Assembly (NCBI GenBank): GCA_965655465.1
Contig: CBFHGY010000003.1
Span: 12,594 to 76,593 of the forward strand
DNA from: VMCP01 sp965655465
GTDB lineage: Bacteria > Bacteroidota > Bacteroidia > NS11-12g > UBA955
DNA length: 64,000 nt
Reading direction: 5' to 3'
Below the pieces are notes generated by a model, which made no database searches, was not told the origin of the DNA, and saw nothing but the letters and a program-made list of their open reading frames with translations. Positions 34,997 through 42,637 of this stretch are shown here, piece after piece (the stretch's first letter is position 1; every line of letters starts with the position of its first letter). The translations under genes were made by a program, and so were the position numbers.

Positions 34997-35821
34997 TCAA
35001 TCCACAATCTCCACTATCGACAACACCATCTCTGGATAAATCAATACCCCGTCATCTCCATTTGTGCGGCGGATTTGTACCTTTATTGTTAGGCTCGAAC
35101 TTGAACTATTATCATACACCCCACTAATCGGAAACAACATGGCTTCCCGAGCACCCGTTCCCGTTCCCTGAACATATAACTGCCTCTTCGCCTGTAACGT
35201 ACTCGTAGTACTGCCATCGTTGATGGTTAAAATTGCCTCGTTCTCATCGTCGCTACCGGATGTAGCTTGACCCCGTATACTCGAACGTGTATCGTAGCGA
35301 ATCCACAATCTCGAACTGCTCGAAACCGGGGTATAAGAGTAACTGATTACATCGGTATAACTCGTTGAATTAATCGTGACATTACTCGAAAAATTCAAAT
35401 CACTCGCATCTAATAAAACCTGCCGCAATACCTGCCCCTTTGCCGTACCTCGAACAAAGCCGCTTGCCTTCAAATTGCCGCTTACATGTAATGCCTCCGC
35501 AGGCGTCCCTGTAATTCCAATACCTACATTTCCTCCATTGGGCTGCAACCTCAGACCATCTACATCGCTGTAATCGCCCTTATTCCTGGATTGAAGCCAA
35601 ACTGCGTCTGTGGCCAACTGTAACCCAAGGTCCAAGGTAGTTGTGCCCAAGCTTCCACCGATACGTAAAAATCCATTACCCGAACTGCCAGTATTGGATA
35701 CATCCGAAGCCGCTGCTTGAATTTCAAGGGTGTTTTTAGGGGTTGTGGTACCCACTCCCAACTGTGCCTTCAAGGAAACAGCTGTTGCGAAAATTGCAAA
35801 TAATAATTCCCCTTTTTTCAT
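34997..35821 (-). CDS. Secreted tail-fibre-like repeat protein, third of three tandem paralogs
   Basis: 274 residues with signal peptide MKKGELLFAIFATAVSLKAQ. The N-terminal half has the LGVGTTTPKNTLEI and VGIG...PAEALHVSGN motifs common in exported proteins of Bacteroidota that resemble phage tail-fibre repeats. The C-terminal half (from GQVLRQVLLDASDL, about residue 128) is shared with the two upstream neighbours: YSYTPVSSSSRLWIRYD, FPISGVYDN, a Gly/Ser-rich region and a final hydrophobic strand. Its ATG overlaps the preceding stop by 4 nt. Probably surface-located; function unknown. Confidence 0.75.
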   Translation of the reverse strand: MKKGELLFAIFATAVSLKAQLGVGTTTPKNTLEIQAAASDVSNTGSSGNGFLRIGGSLGTTTLDLGLQLATDAVWLQSRNKGDYSDVDGLRLQPNGGNVGIGITGTPAEALHVSGNLKASGFVRGTAKGQVLRQVLLDASDLNFSSNVTINSTSYTDVISYSYTPVSSSSRLWIRYDTRSSIRGQATSGSDDENEAILTINDGSTTSTLQAKRQLYVQGTGTGAREAMLFPISGVYDNSSSSSLTIKVQIRRTNGDDGVLIYPEMVLSIVEIVD

Positions 35822-36606
35822 CTTGCCACCTCCGTAATCGTTAATAACATATCGGGTTCAAGGGTAAAAGTATCGTCAATGCCTAATTCCTGAACGTCGA
35901 TTTTAATTGTGAGCGTGCTGGTACCCGAATTGATATATACTCCGCTAATAGGTAACAATGAAGTGGCGCGACCTCCGCCTCCACTTGCATTGTCGAAATA
36001 CGACTGACGGGTTTGGATGGTCGTACTTCCTACCAATAAATAGGAATACCAATCGTCGTTACCAGATCCTCCTATGCTATATTTCCCGTTGAAGGCCACA
36101 AAAATCTTACTGTTTGAAGATACCGGAGTATAATTATATGATACTATGGTAGATCTTGCATTTGCAACCTGTGTATTTCCCGATTTTGACAAATCCGATT
36201 CATTGAGCACCACGGTATTCAAAACTTGACCCGCTTGAGCGGCCTTTACGCTTCCGGATAGATATATATCGCCGTTTACGGTAAGTATTTCACTGCCTTC
36301 GCTCCCATTTATGGCTACTTTTCCGCCATTGGGATTTAATAAAAGTGGGTTTGAATTGGAGTAATTTGAGGCATCACGAGCTTGGATCCATGCATTCGTA
36401 GTACCGTTAACACCCGCATCCCCAGCGGCATTCGACCCCGTTTTTTGAATGCGCATCACCCCATTGGCTGCACTTCCCGATCCCGCAGCTGCTGCAGACA
36501 CCCCAACAACATCCAAATTATTCACCGGAGCATTCGTTCCAATACCGGTTTGCGCGAGTACCGGCAGCACCGTTAATCCACAAACCAAGAATATCATGTT
36601 TTTCAT
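35818..36606 (-). CDS. Secreted tail-fibre-like repeat protein, second of three tandem paralogs
   Basis: 262 residues, signal peptide MKNMIFLVCGLTVLPVLAQ, then TGIGTNAPVNNLDVVG and LLLNPNGGKVAING repeats. The shared C-terminal domain reads GQVLNTVVLNESDL, YNYTPVSSNSKIFVAF, LLPISGVYINSGTSTLTIKI. It overlaps both neighbours by 4 nt (ATGA), so the three are translated as one coupled unit. The three proteins differ mainly in surface-loop-like segments, consistent with duplication and divergence. Confidence 0.75.
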   Translation of the reverse strand: MKNMIFLVCGLTVLPVLAQTGIGTNAPVNNLDVVGVSAAAAGSGSAANGVMRIQKTGSNAAGDAGVNGTTNAWIQARDASNYSNSNPLLLNPNGGKVAINGSEGSEILTVNGDIYLSGSVKAAQAGQVLNTVVLNESDLSKSGNTQVANARSTIVSYNYTPVSSNSKIFVAFNGKYSIGGSGNDDWYSYLLVGSTTIQTRQSYFDNASGGGGRATSLLPISGVYINSGTSTLTIKIDVQELGIDDTFTLEPDMLLTITEVAR

Positions 36607-37403
36607 CGTGCGATCTCCTTAATAATTAACGTAGCGTCTGGATAAACGATTAAATTGTCATCGGTACTGGTACGATAAGCCGAAACACGAATTGTCAAAG
36701 CATTTGTGCCGCTATTTTGATAGTATCCCATTAGAGGAAAGGGCGGATTTCCGCGACCACCGCCTCCGCCACTACTCCCCCCATCAAATCGCATGGCATT
36801 TGCTTGAACACGCGTTCCCCCAATAGTCAAAAACGTTTCTACAATATCGGAAGCACTACCACTTAAAAAAGCCCGCCCGTCGTATTCAACATAAATTTTA
36901 GAACTGCTCGAAACGGGAGTGTAGGTATAGGAAACCAAGGTCGTTTCAGAAGTGCCACTTACGGTAATGCTGGAACCGAAGTTTAAGTCCGACTCGTCTA
37001 AAAATACCATATTAAGAATCTGTCCGGCACCCGCTGCTATCACACTGCCGTTGACCTGAACGTTGCCTTGAACCGTTAATTTTTCATCGGGGGAAGTATT
37101 ACCTACCCCTACGTTTCCGCCATTGGGATTCAACAGCAAGGGCATATTGGAAGTATAATTGGTGGCATTTCGCGCTTGTAACCATCCATAATTGTCTTTG
37201 CTCAAGCCAAAATCTAAAACTCCGTTGGCATTGGTACTCCCCAAACGCAGCACTCCATTTTGGGAACTTCCCGATTTAGCGGCAGCGGCAGTATCGCCAA
37301 TTATATCAAAAGCATTTACGGGGGAAGTGGTATTCACACCGACCTGAGCAGATAAGACCGAACCTCCGACCAAGAGCGCAAATAATGAAACGAATTTCAA
37401 CAT
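36603..37403 (-). CDS. Secreted tail-fibre-like repeat protein, first of three tandem paralogs
   Basis: 266 residues, signal peptide MLKFVSLFALLVGGSVLSAQ, then VGVNTTSPVNAFDIIG and LLLNPNGGNVGVGNTSPDEKL repeats (read as separate motifs). The common domain is GQILNMVFLDESDL, YTYTPVSSSSKIYVEYD, FPLMGYYQNSGTNALTIRV, ending LIIKEIAR. First gene of the three-gene unit; a near-consensus -7 sequence (CACTCTTG) lies about 8 nt before its ATG. Probably exported by Sec and assembled in an unknown surface structure. Confidence 0.75.
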   Translation of the reverse strand: MLKFVSLFALLVGGSVLSAQVGVNTTSPVNAFDIIGDTAAAAKSGSSQNGVLRLGSTNANGVLDFGLSKDNYGWLQARNATNYTSNMPLLLNPNGGNVGVGNTSPDEKLTVQGNVQVNGSVIAAGAGQILNMVFLDESDLNFGSSITVSGTSETTLVSYTYTPVSSSSKIYVEYDGRAFLSGSASDIVETFLTIGGTRVQANAMRFDGGSSGGGGGRGNPPFPLMGYYQNSGTNALTIRVSAYRTSTDDNLIVYPDATLIIKEIAR

Positions 37404-37589
37404 ATTATAACAAGAGTGTGAAGCGACTCAAAAATATACTGAAAATGCCCTAATTCGGCAGATTTACATCCACAAAAGGCTAAAAAAAACAAAAAAGTAC
37501 ACATAAGAACACGAAGTCATTTCGATTCGGCACCTTTAATAGGCCCGTACATGAACCATTTATAACGTACCGTTTGGCACCTGTATGCA

Positions 37590-38201
37590 TTATTTAACCC
37601 GAACGGTATTCAACTGTTCCATTACGACCTTTTGCCAATTATTCTCATCGGGCACGTATTCCCAATTCAATTCAGCAATATAACGATCCATAAACAAGAT
37701 GATACGTCGGGCGGTAAAACGGTTTTTCTTTACCGTATTCAGCAACTGATTGTCGGACCGGGTAAATTTATAACTGAACTGCAATCCGCGGTATCCCATT
37801 ACTTCAACAATCTCGGGCATTCCCAATTCTACTTGTTGATGCTTAGATGGATCCAAACCCTGTCGTTGTTTATTCCGGGTATCCATGGCAAAGTTCCGAA
37901 CATAGGGGGTAAGTGTATCTTGTTTTAAATCTAAAAGAAATTTAGCATGGGCTTTTTCACTCCAAGGATAACTGCGAATTGGTTGAATCCAAAGTACCAC
38001 ATGGGTAAATTGGGGATCGAAGCCCCCGCCTTTATACCCTTTTTGTCGGAAGCAATAGCCGGGTTGATTATTCATTTCCTCGGCGGAGACCCATTCTAAT
38101 TTCGGGTGTGTTTCTTTAATAATAAACTCGGGGTATTGGGCTTTTAAAACAGAACTCACAATAACAAATCCGCAAAGTAAAAAGGGGCCTAATCGTTTCA
38201 T
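37590..38201 (-). CDS. Exported protein, function unknown
   Basis: 203 residues with signal peptide MKRLGPFLLCGFVIVSSVLKAQ. The mature part is soluble in character with several aromatic/charged strands (FTHVVLWIQPIRSYPWSEK, GLQFSYKFTRSD). No motif or family recognised. Single gene with its own -7 box directly before the ATG. Confidence 0.7.
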   Translation of the reverse strand: MKRLGPFLLCGFVIVSSVLKAQYPEFIIKETHPKLEWVSAEEMNNQPGYCFRQKGYKGGGFDPQFTHVVLWIQPIRSYPWSEKAHAKFLLDLKQDTLTPYVRNFAMDTRNKQRQGLDPSKHQQVELGMPEIVEVMGYRGLQFSYKFTRSDNQLLNTVKKNRFTARRIILFMDRYIAELNWEYVPDENNWQKVVMEQLNTVRVK

Positions 38202-38209
38202 ACAAAATG

Positions 38210-38217
38210 CAAAGGTA
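38210..38217 (-). promoter_or_regulatory. -7 box TACCTTTG, 8 nt before ATG 38201
   Basis: Minus-strand TAnnTTTG match, predicting a leaderless or nearly leaderless mRNA. Confidence 0.5.
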
Positions 38218-38307
38218 AATCAATCTTAAGACCTTTTAATAAGGCGTGAAAAGTTCCAAGTGTCTCCTACTTAAGCTGTATATTGCAGCGTTAAAGGGTA
38301 GAATTAA

Positions 38308-39411
38308 ATGAATTCGGAAATTTTTAAAAATATCAATAAAATCATAGAGCGAGACAATAAAACCTCGACCTATAAATTCGCGCTGTTGCGCGGAGTGATT
38401 GATATTATCCAAAGCAATTCTCCATATATAAAAATCGAAGGGGAACGGGCTATTTTACCCATGGGTTTGCTTATTGAGAATTGGATACTGTATTACTATC
38501 CCATCTTAGCAAATAAAATCCCACAGATTTATGGGAAAAATACCCAACTTCAATTCGAGACTCATTTAAGTGAAGTAATTGAATTCTATGCAAAAAAAGG
38601 AGGGATGTCTGCCTTCTATCGAGATATGCGCAATAATGGCATTGCCGATATCCAAGATATTTTCACTCCCTTGGTTAAATCAATGCGAAAGACTATCGCT
38701 ACTATGCCCATGAAATACATTGGCAAATCGATCTACAATGAAGAATATGCCATTTTCAAGCCCAATAGCGACACCTATAAAACAACTAAAATATACGACA
38801 CCCACAGTTTGCTTAACTATTCCGGCACGTTTAGCATTCCACTTGATTATTATGAAGCGTTTAAACTCTTAGGAAGTTTTATTTCCGGACAAAACACATT
38901 ATTGTTCAAGTGGGCAGAGTTTTCATACGAAGCATCTGGAAGATCCATTCAAAAAGAAACCGTTTTCGAACAAATGACCGAGTATGCCGTGGTAGACCGA
39001 AATATCACCGCAACAAAGCGCATTTATAGTGAATTATTGGAACGTCAGAAAAAGATCTTTTGTGTATGGACCGGTGAAAAAACAAGTTCATTTGATATCG
39101 ATCATATGCTGCCATTTTCTGTTTGGAAAAATAACGATTTATGGAATCTGCTTCCAGCAAAAACATCGGTTAATCGTGAAAAAAGTGACAAAATCCCTAC
39201 CCCTGAATTAATCCATAAAAGACAAGACATTATTTTCGAATACTGGGATCTTCTAAAGAATAGTTTTGAATTTCGATTCGAAAAAGAAATTGAATTCGCC
39301 CTTATTGGAGATAAGCAGAATAATTGGAAAGATGCAGCAATTTCGCAAATTCAAAATAACTGCGAATACCTTATCGAATCGCGCGGATATACCCCATGGA
39401 GTCCTAAATAG
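38308..39411 (+). CDS. HNH endonuclease domain protein
   Basis: 367 residues. The last third carries an HNH-type metal-binding core: Cys252 in CVWTGEK, then SFDIDHMLPFSVW with His266, WNLLPA, and a late VNREKSDK. A Cys-x-x-Cys zinc pair as in classical HNH zinc ribbons is absent. The N-terminal ~240 residues are helical and unrecognised; they may bind DNA or a partner. It ends 8 nt from the stop of the convergent PAPS-reductase/DndC-like gene. HNH proteins of this form occur in defence loci and in restriction-like pairs, but the role here is inference. Confidence 0.8.
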   Translation: MNSEIFKNINKIIERDNKTSTYKFALLRGVIDIIQSNSPYIKIEGERAILPMGLLIENWILYYYPILANKIPQIYGKNTQLQFETHLSEVIEFYAKKGGMSAFYRDMRNNGIADIQDIFTPLVKSMRKTIATMPMKYIGKSIYNEEYAIFKPNSDTYKTTKIYDTHSLLNYSGTFSIPLDYYEAFKLLGSFISGQNTLLFKWAEFSYEASGRSIQKETVFEQMTEYAVVDRNITATKRIYSELLERQKKIFCVWTGEKTSSFDIDHMLPFSVWKNNDLWNLLPAKTSVNREKSDKIPTPELIHKRQDIIFEYWDLLKNSFEFRFEKEIEFALIGDKQNNWKDAAISQIQNNCEYLIESRGYTPWSPK

Positions 39412-39419
39412 TCCAATAT

Positions 39420-40541
39420 TTAAATAAAACAGGCATTACAACCCTCGCCCTCGTTATCGAGTACAATATCCTTCCATGATTCCTTTTTAATAAGCTTCTC
39501 CCTCTGCGTGCGCTTGTAATGATCTCTCTTAATTTGAGCTACACGTTCTGGCCTAGATAAATCCTCCAATCGCTCTTCGCTCCAGGAATAACCATCCTTT
39601 TCATAATCCATAGCTGTAGCAAATAATTCCGGATGTGTCTCTAAAAGCCATACCCACTCAATTTTCTGCTGATAAAAACAGAAAAAGCAACCACTGCGAC
39701 TTCTAGAATATGTTCCTTTTACTATTTCACCGTCTAATTCTACCTCGTATTCCAAAGGCGTGTAATACGCCGGAATTCCCACCCCACTTTCTTCTAATAT
39801 CCTGTAAATATCGTCAATACCAAAATTCGAATCCTTATAAATCAAAGGAAAATCTTCCAATTTTCCCACCGGATAATCTGTCGTTTTCAAAAAGTCAAAT
39901 ACTACTTTATTAAAAGCCACCACATCAATATCCAACAAATCCGATACCTTTTGTTTTTGACCGTATCGCATGGATATCGGCTGCTCTAAATAATACAATA
40001 CCGCATTTAACTTATCGCCCTCAACATGACTTTTATAACTCTCTATCAAAGAGGAAATCCGGCTATTGGCGAATGTTTTAGTAATTACATCTTCGCTCCA
40101 AATATTTCGACGAAATGGGAAAATGCTCTGAATATTCTCCTTTTTAGAAATATATCCCTCTCTGTCTTCATCTCCTCGTATGCCCACATAAGAAATGGTA
40201 GGATTCATTCCTATCTCTTTCTCGAATGGATCTAATTTCATCTTCTTTGTGCACCACCTCGATGTAGAAGAGGGCAAATACCCTCCGTAAACAGCCAAAA
40301 AATGATCGAAGGAAGAAGACTCCGACGTTGCAAATACATCTACCGACTTATACTCCGTTATATTCTTTCCCAATACTGAATTTAAACGCTCAATCAAATC
40401 ATAGGTTTCTTTGAGCTCCTTACCGGTATCACAGGTATAATAATTGATATTTAAAGCCGGAAAATTCTGACTCATGTAAATAGCCAAAGCCGCACTATCT
40501 TTCCCTCCTGAAATCCCTAAAACATGATTGATCGTATTCAT
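39420..40541 (-). CDS. PAPS-reductase/DndC-like PP-loop protein
   Basis: 373 residues. The PP-loop motif SGGKDS is at 11-16 and RWCTKKMKLDPFE at 95-107, as in the PAPS-reductase family (COG0175). Extra cysteines lie in SGCFFCFY (285, 288) and in CNACFI at the C-terminus (368, 371), a set that could bind an iron-sulfur cluster, as in DndC-type enzymes of DNA phosphorothioation. Not assimilatory CysH, because no cys genes are near and the C-terminal half differs. The convergent HNH nuclease gene ends 8 nt away. Confidence 0.8.
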   Translation of the reverse strand: MNTINHVLGISGGKDSAALAIYMSQNFPALNINYYTCDTGKELKETYDLIERLNSVLGKNITEYKSVDVFATSESSSFDHFLAVYGGYLPSSTSRWCTKKMKLDPFEKEIGMNPTISYVGIRGDEDREGYISKKENIQSIFPFRRNIWSEDVITKTFANSRISSLIESYKSHVEGDKLNAVLYYLEQPISMRYGQKQKVSDLLDIDVVAFNKVVFDFLKTTDYPVGKLEDFPLIYKDSNFGIDDIYRILEESGVGIPAYYTPLEYEVELDGEIVKGTYSRSRSGCFFCFYQQKIEWVWLLETHPELFATAMDYEKDGYSWSEERLEDLSRPERVAQIKRDHYKRTQREKLIKKESWKDIVLDNEGEGCNACFI

Positions 40542-40596
40542 AGTCCCCCAGCAAGAATAATCGAGCCAACTGGATTAAACAATGTCCAAATAAAAA

Positions 40597-41022
40597 ATGA
40601 ATGTATTTTTGCTTAAATCATTTCAAACCACAATCTTGAATCAACAAAATAACAATACATGCCTCTTTTGCTACACAGATCGCGAAATACTCATTGAGAA
40701 TGAGCTTGCCTTTGCGATTTTCGATAAATTTCCTGTTGTGGAAGGACATATTTTGATTATTCCCAAAAGACACTTCGACAATTATTTTGAAATAACGCAA
40801 GCCGAACTAGAAGCGAACCATGCGATTATCCTTGAATTAAAACAACAATTACAAGAAAAAGACGCAAGTATTTCGGGGTTCAACATAGGAATAAACCAAG
40901 GCATCGATGCGGGTCAAACGGTTATGCATTGCCACATACATTTAATTCCCCGTCGATTGGGTGATGTTGCCGAACCACGCGGTGGCATCCGGCATTTAAT
41001 ACCAGGGAAGGGGTTTTATTGA
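40597..41022 (+). CDS. HIT-family protein
   Basis: 141 residues from ATG 40597. CLFCYTDRE precedes the conserved GHILIIPKRHFDNYFE, and the HIT motif is MHCHIHLIPRR (HxHxH). These are nucleotide hydrolases or transferases acting on AMP-linked compounds such as Ap4A; substrate unknown. A -7 box TATTTTTG (40604-40611) lies inside the 5' end of this frame. If it is used, the start is instead TTG 40636, giving 128 residues, a more usual HIT length. Confidence 0.9.
   Translation: MNVFLLKSFQTTILNQQNNNTCLFCYTDREILIENELAFAIFDKFPVVEGHILIIPKRHFDNYFEITQAELEANHAIILELKQQLQEKDASISGFNIGINQGIDAGQTVMHCHIHLIPRRLGDVAEPRGGIRHLIPGKGFY
40604..40611 (+). promoter_or_regulatory. -7 box TATTTTTG at the 5' end of the HIT gene
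   Basis: TAnnTTTG match 24 nt before the TTG at 40636; it conflicts with translation from ATG 40597. Confidence 0.35.
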
Positions 41023-41061
41023 GGGCTTGGACTTTCCAAAATTACCAACTTTCCCCTCACG

Positions 41062-41376
41062 CTAAAGCCCATACCGCAGCCACTCGTAACCAGTCCGTGT
41101 CCACACGCGGAGGAGCTCCCGCTCTTGTTCGCTGAAATCCCCGTTGTTGAATCCTTCTAAATCTGTAATGTCCATGTTAAAATCCCCCAATTCATCGATT
41201 TCCCAAGAAACCCAATCCGGATTTACATGTAATGTTCCTACACAGGGAAAGGACTTTCCCGCACGAATTAAATTTCCCATAATACAACGTTGCCCTCCAT
41301 TACCCCCACGTATTTTTACAGGAGGTTTGGGAGGAGACACCTGTTTTTTGATACGTTTAGTAGTACTCACTTTCAT
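41062..41376 (-). CDS. Small protein of unknown function
   Basis: 104 residues. The N-terminus is basic (MKVSTTKRIKKQ...), followed by GNGGQRCIMGNLIRAGKSFPCVG with two cysteines and an acidic stretch (ELGDFNMDITDLEGFNNGDF) ending in WLRYGL. No signal peptide or membrane helix. No recognised family. The coding signal is acceptable but not strong, and neighbours give no clue. Confidence 0.55.
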   Translation of the reverse strand: MKVSTTKRIKKQVSPPKPPVKIRGGNGGQRCIMGNLIRAGKSFPCVGTLHVNPDWVSWEIDELGDFNMDITDLEGFNNGDFSEQERELLRVWTRTGYEWLRYGL

Positions 41377-41661
41377 AATCCAATGGCAAAATCAATATGT
41401 GCAAAATAACCCCCGTTCCCCTATTCTTTCGGTTTTTTTAAATTCTCAAGAATAAAAAAAAACAACTCTTTTGGTAAATCCCAAACAAATCTGCTATTCA
41501 ATAGCCGATTTATCTAGAACCTAAAACTTTTTAAATTGGATTCTTGGCAAGCCTATCGTTATATATAGCTACTCGTTGCACAATACCCAGATTTGGAATG
41601 ATTGCGTGCTAAGGGCCTTGTATACAAATAGAGAGCAAACTTAAATTCGTAAGTAAAAGTT
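41377..41661. other. 285-nt spacer
   Basis: AT-rich, without a convincing frame, hairpin terminator or TAnnTTTG box for the minus-strand gene at 41376. I see no feature in it. Confidence 0.5.
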
Positions 41662-42012
41662 TTATGTTCTGTCGTGTATAAACACCCACGTATTTCCCTC
41701 CAAAATTATGAAATGTGCAAGGGTTACCACACATTCGTGCTCTTCGATCATGGGTGATTTTCCAAAACGAGATTCAAATTCACGGTGAAGTGCCACCATA
41801 CATACATTTTGAGCATTCACTCCAAAAGGTCCGGAGCGCAAATTTTTATTATACGTTTCCACCAATTCCTCATTGGAATGAGTTTTCAGGGATTCGGCGA
41901 AATCGGCGAAAAGTTGTAGGTTATCGCCGTAAAGCGATGCGATGAAGGTTCGGATTTTCTGAGGACCTCTGCCTGAGTTTCCGATTTGTGGTTGAGAATG
42001 ATTGTGATTCAT
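41662..42012 (-). CDS. Small protein of unknown function
   Basis: 116 residues, cytoplasmic by composition, no membrane helix. It contains GDNLQLFADFAESLKTHSNEEL and MVALHREFESRFGKSPM (read as separate helices) and ends GNTWVFIHDRT. No family recognised. A -7 box at 42108-42115 would give it an unusually long, GC-rich leader of about 95 nt. Confidence 0.6.
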   Translation of the reverse strand: MNHNHSQPQIGNSGRGPQKIRTFIASLYGDNLQLFADFAESLKTHSNEELVETYNKNLRSGPFGVNAQNVCMVALHREFESRFGKSPMIEEHECVVTLAHFIILEGNTWVFIHDRT

Positions 42013-42107
42013 AGTGCTTTGTTTTTGACTTTAAGTCCCCATCATTTTGCCACCGTGGTAAGCTACCCGGTTGGAGCGAAGCCGAAGCGCCGCGTCTTGA
42101 TGTACTG

Positions 42108-42115
42108 CAAATATA
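42108..42115 (-). promoter_or_regulatory. -7 box TATATTTG upstream of the GC-rich leader
   Basis: Minus-strand TAnnTTTG match 95 nt before ATG 42012. Confidence 0.4.
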
Positions 42116-42273
42116 AAATCAAGTTATGACAATTTTAAAAAAGACATTCTCGAAATACTCCATTTCATCCATTCATGAATATATTTAGTCTAAAACCTGG
42201 ATAGATCGCGTATAAAAAAATGCCAAGGTGAATTGTTAAGTGATCAAAAAAATTAAGTTAAATTACGGGGAGC

Positions 42274-42302
42274 AAAAAAAAAGCCTCGCGATTGCGAGGC
42301 TT
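42274..42302 (-). terminator. Terminator of tRNA-Phe
   Basis: On the minus strand AAGCCTCGC-aat-GCGAGGCTT followed by a run of T, immediately after the tRNA 3' end. Confidence 0.92.
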
Positions 42303-42303
42303 C

Positions 42304-42379
42304 TGGTGGTATCGGACGGAATCGAACCGCCGACACAAGGATTTTCAGTCCTTTGCTCTACCGACTGAGCTACGATACC
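42304..42379 (-). tRNA. tRNA-Phe (GAA)
   Basis: 76 nt on the minus strand with a full cloverleaf: acceptor GGTATCG/CGATACC, D-arm GCTC...GAGC, anticodon stem AAGGA/TCCTT with loop CTGAAAA (anticodon GAA), T-arm GGCGG-TTCGATT-CCGTC (one mismatch or wobble), discriminator A and an encoded CCA. It stands alone and is followed by its own terminator. Confidence 0.97.
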
Positions 42380-42616
42380 TTTTCAGAACTTCCTAATAGC
42401 ACTTGCGTTTTATTAGGGAGTGCAAAAATACGCATTTTATTGACTCATCCAAGCCCACAAAAACATTTTTTTGAAAAAATCTCAAAATGACTCCTTTTTG
42501 ACTTCCTCAAGGCCGGTTTTGAACGAAAATTCGCCTATGTGACATAAAAGTACACTTTTAAGATAAATTTAGGGTTCATTTCTACGAGAAAAAAATTGCA
42601 ATCTCAATTTTGGTCT

Positions 42617-42624
42617 TATTTTTG
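42617..42624 (+). promoter_or_regulatory. Promoter: TTG, 18 nt, TATTTTTG
   Basis: -33 TTG at 42596-42598 and a -7 TAnnTTTG box 13 nt before the ATG of the first large T9SS gene, with standard spacing. Confidence 0.6.
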
Positions 42625-42637
42625 ATTATCAGAAATT

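Larger units (their letters stand above)
42013..42303 (-). other. 291-nt spacer with a GC-rich leader region
   Basis: 42040-42105 is clearly richer in G+C than its surroundings and contains several short self-complementary segments on the minus strand (GGTA-gct-TACC, CCAC-g-GTGG, GCGGCGCTTCGGCTTCGC). It lies between the -7 box at 42108 and the ATG at 42012, so it would be a structured 5' leader. The rest is AT-rich and ends with the tRNA terminator. Confidence 0.5.

Noticed and set aside
34997..37403. Prophage tail-fibre genes
   Set aside because: All three have signal peptides and lie among envelope genes without any phage structural or lysis gene.
39420..40541. Assimilatory PAPS reductase CysH
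   Set aside because: The C-terminal half and extra cysteine pairs differ, and no sulfate-assimilation genes are near.
42304..42379. tRNA-Phe as an integration site for a mobile element
   Set aside because: I found no integrase, no repeat of the tRNA 3' end and no phage-like genes on either side.
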